NCBI GenBank assembly: GCA_937926145.1
Contig: CALANW010000009.1
Coordinates: 1-24,815, forward strand
Length of the DNA stretch: 24,815 nucleotides
Source: an uncultured Ruminococcus sp.
GTDB taxonomy: Bacteria; Bacillota; Clostridia; Oscillospirales; Ruminococcaceae
Reading direction: 5' to 3'
Shown piece after piece: positions 23,216 through 24,815 of the stretch (its first letter is position 1; the number at the start of each line of letters is the position of its first letter). Under the pieces are notes generated by a model, which was not told the DNA's origin, did not search any database, and worked only from the letters and a program-made list of their open reading frames with translations. The position numbers were made by a program, and so were the translations under genes.

Positions 23216-24097
23216 TTATTTGAACGTTACAACATTTTTTACTAAGCGAAATTCGGGATTATAGGAAAGCTTCGACTTTCGCAGACCCTCGATTCCGAGA
23301 TCTTCTTCACGATTGATATAGGTGAAATCATTAGATTCAGCCTTTGCAAATTCATTCATTACCGCAGTATAAGCACCGTTGATATTTGGCAGAGCCTTTT
23401 CAATATGAACATCGAGTGTATCCGAATTAATTCGGCAGCCAATTGTAAAGCCTGCTACCTTTCCGTCAACGCGGATAACTCCGCCTTTCAGTCCAAGTTC
23501 ATCAAAGTTGTTGAAAAAGGTATTTATCGCATACTGCTCTCCGACAGCGGATTCATCGTCGTACATATCATTGTCATTGTAAGACTCGGCAGCAAAAAGA
23601 ATACAGTCATCGAAATCTTTATCGGTAAGCTTTGAGTAGCTCCAGTTGTTCTCATAGAAACGATTGAGGTGGTTTCGCTTTCCGTGATACTTTTTGCCTG
23701 TCAAGGTTCTAAGCTTTTCAGCCAAATAAATATAGTCATAGTCAGCTTCATCGGTCGTGACGGTGTATTCGTTCAGGAAATTTTCCTCAAAAAGCGCCAG
23801 TTCATCATTCGTTACCGAAATAATGCAAAGAGGACTTCCCTTTTCTTCGGAATATTTGCGCAGTTCACGAAAAAGTTCAGCTCTGTCGCCCTGACCTGCG
23901 GGATATGTGAAATGCAGACCGTCTTTCTCCGATTTTGAGATATAAAAATCCTTATATCGGCAAATTTCGGTTTCATACAGACGATGCCACGCGAAATTAT
24001 TGGCGAATGAATATTCACAGCCGCGAAAGTCCGACATTTTAAGGATACTGTCTATCCATGGCTTATCACTAAGCTCAATTTTTCTGAAATCAAACAT
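23216..24097 (-). CDS. DUF2156 domain protein (GNAT-like acyltransferase fold)
   Basis: This 293-residue soluble protein matches the DUF2156 group, related to the C-terminal catalytic domain of lysyl-phosphatidylglycerol synthases (MprF) but without membrane helices. Typical segments are the N-terminal FRGCEYSFANNFAW, the basic RNHLNRFYENN in the middle, and the C-terminal GGVIRVDGKVAGFTIG, HIEKA and YINREEDLGIEGLRKSK. It probably transfers an amino-acyl or acyl group, but the donor and acceptor are unknown. GGAG lies 8 bases before the ATG. It follows the kinase by about 47 bases and precedes the DJ-1 gene by 11. Confidence 0.82.
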   Translation of the reverse strand: MFDFRKIELSDKPWIDSILKMSDFRGCEYSFANNFAWHRLYETEICRYKDFYISKSEKDGLHFTYPAGQGDRAELFRELRKYSEEKGSPLCIISVTNDELALFEENFLNEYTVTTDEADYDYIYLAEKLRTLTGKKYHGKRNHLNRFYENNWSYSKLTDKDFDDCILFAAESYNDNDMYDDESAVGEQYAINTFFNNFDELGLKGGVIRVDGKVAGFTIGCRINSDTLDVHIEKALPNINGAYTAVMNEFAKAESNDFTYINREEDLGIEGLRKSKLSYNPEFRLVKNVVTFK

Positions 24098-24144
24098 TTG
24101 AATTGCTCCGATTGGTATTTGCTTTGCTGCAAAGTTATTATACT

Positions 24145-24807
24145 TTACAGCACATTGGTTATTATTTTCATAATTTTATCGTTGATAGCTTCAATTGGCA
24201 ATGGTTTGTCACCGTCATTGCAGCCAACAACGTGCCAGCCAAGTTTTTCTGCGGCATAGAGCGCAGTCTTTCGGCAGGTCATAAGGTAAGCTATATTGGA
24301 TTCGTGAATGTCTTTTTTGCTTTCGTCGCCATTATAGCGCTCACTCATAAGCTTCTGCGAAATTTCGATAGGCATATCAAGGAAGATAACGCAGTTCGGG
24401 CGCGGAAGCTGAAACTTTGAATATTCATAGTCCTGAAGCCATTCGAGATAGCTGTCCCACTCGCTTTCGGGAAGCTTTGACATCTGGTGAATAGCGTTTG
24501 AGGAAACATATCTGCTCGCCAAGATAAGCTCGCCGTTTTTATAATTCTGCTCCCAATATTTTTTATAGCTGACATATCGGTCAACGGCATAAAAGCTTGA
24601 TGCGGCGTAGGCATTTATATCAGCGGCATTTTCTGAGATCTCGCCCGAAAGATACATTTTTACAAGCGTTGAGGACGGTTTATCGTATTCTGGAAAGCTT
24701 ATAGCCTTTACAGTATATTCCTGCGATAATTTTTCCTTTACGATATCAAATTGTGTGGATTTTCCGCTTCCGTCCAATCCGTCTATAACGATAAGCTTAT
24801 TACTCAT
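24145..24807 (-). CDS. Thymidylate kinase-like protein
   Basis: This 220-residue P-loop nucleoside-monophosphate kinase most resembles thymidylate kinase, which makes dTDP from dTMP. The P-loop GLDGSGKST is at 10-18, and FPEYDKPSS and the DRYVSYKK segment are present. The motif that is normally DR(Y/H) reads SRYVSSNAIHQ, so the aspartate is replaced by serine, and the LID region (SERYNGDESKK) is short. The length is normal, so it may be a clostridial paralogue with altered specificity rather than the main tmk. The start codon is 8 bases from the window edge, so its ribosome site is cut off. Confidence 0.8.
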   Translation of the reverse strand: MSNKLIVIDGLDGSGKSTQFDIVKEKLSQEYTVKAISFPEYDKPSSTLVKMYLSGEISENAADINAYAASSFYAVDRYVSYKKYWEQNYKNGELILASRYVSSNAIHQMSKLPESEWDSYLEWLQDYEYSKFQLPRPNCVIFLDMPIEISQKLMSERYNGDESKKDIHESNIAYLMTCRKTALYAAEKLGWHVVGCNDGDKPLPIEAINDKIMKIITNVL

Positions 24808-24815
24808 TTTATCAC

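Noticed and set aside
24137..24142. TATAAT between the kinase and DUF2156 genes as a promoter
   Set aside because: The -10 is perfect, but no acceptable -35 lies 15-19 bases upstream and there is no extended -10; the genes are close enough for co-transcription.
1..24815. CRISPR array, prophage, toxin-antitoxin or other accessory island
   Set aside because: There are no spaced direct repeats, integrases, transposases or defence genes; nearly every gene is a conserved chromosomal one with consistent strand and spacing.

Overview
The window is chromosomal housekeeping DNA from a Gram-positive, Firmicutes-type anaerobe. The gene set and order suggest an Oscillospiraceae (Ruminococcus-like) clostridium. 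The evidence is sigma-A promoters with an extended -10, strong AGGAGG-type ribosome binding sites, the order tig-clpP-clpX-lon-engB, the order rplS-lepB-rbgA-rnhB-yraN, and a SpoIVFB-like M50 protease next to the TIGR03960/TIGR03936 radical-SAM pair. The genus is inferred from gene content, not from a database search. Every gene I can support is on the minus strand, so transcription runs from high to low coordinates. I see no phage, plasmid, CRISPR, toxin-antitoxin or defence island. The only mobile-like item is a short palindromic repeat of about 197 bp.

In transcription order, the right end (24.8-19.4 kb) is one close-packed cluster: a thymidylate-kinase-like protein, a DUF2156 acyltransferase-like protein, a DJ-1/PfpI protein, 5-formyltetrahydrofolate cyclo-ligase, the lytic transglycosylase MltG and a U32 peptidase (TrhP-like tRNA modification). 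The palindromic element follows. Next come a small one-helix membrane protein and an M50 site-2 protease, arranged like spoIVFA-spoIVFB, then the two-gene radical-SAM set TIGR03960 and TIGR03936, ending at a terminator.

A strong promoter and a leader of about 175 nt then drive rplS (L19), which has its own terminator. lepB, rbgA, rnhB, yraN, thrC and a metallophosphoesterase follow as a tight series, several of them overlapping. This joins ribosome assembly, protein export, RNA/DNA-hybrid repair and the last step of threonine synthesis.

The centre (10.4-2.3 kb) is a proteostasis block: trigger factor, ClpP, ClpX and Lon, then the ribosome-assembly GTPase EngB and diaminopimelate decarboxylase. 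lon has its own promoter and a leader of about 170 nt with three hairpins. The loop of one hairpin is fully complementary to the bases just before the lon ribosome binding site. The left end carries a YerC-type repressor, a SAM methyltransferase, the redox chaperone Hsp33 behind a terminator-like hairpin, and a tRNA-Val(UAC) with a perfect consensus promoter.

I found no undescribed protein system. The observations most worth following are RNA-level: the lon leader, the rplS leader, a ribosome-site-sequestering hairpin before the small membrane protein, the hairpin before hslO, and the palindromic element.
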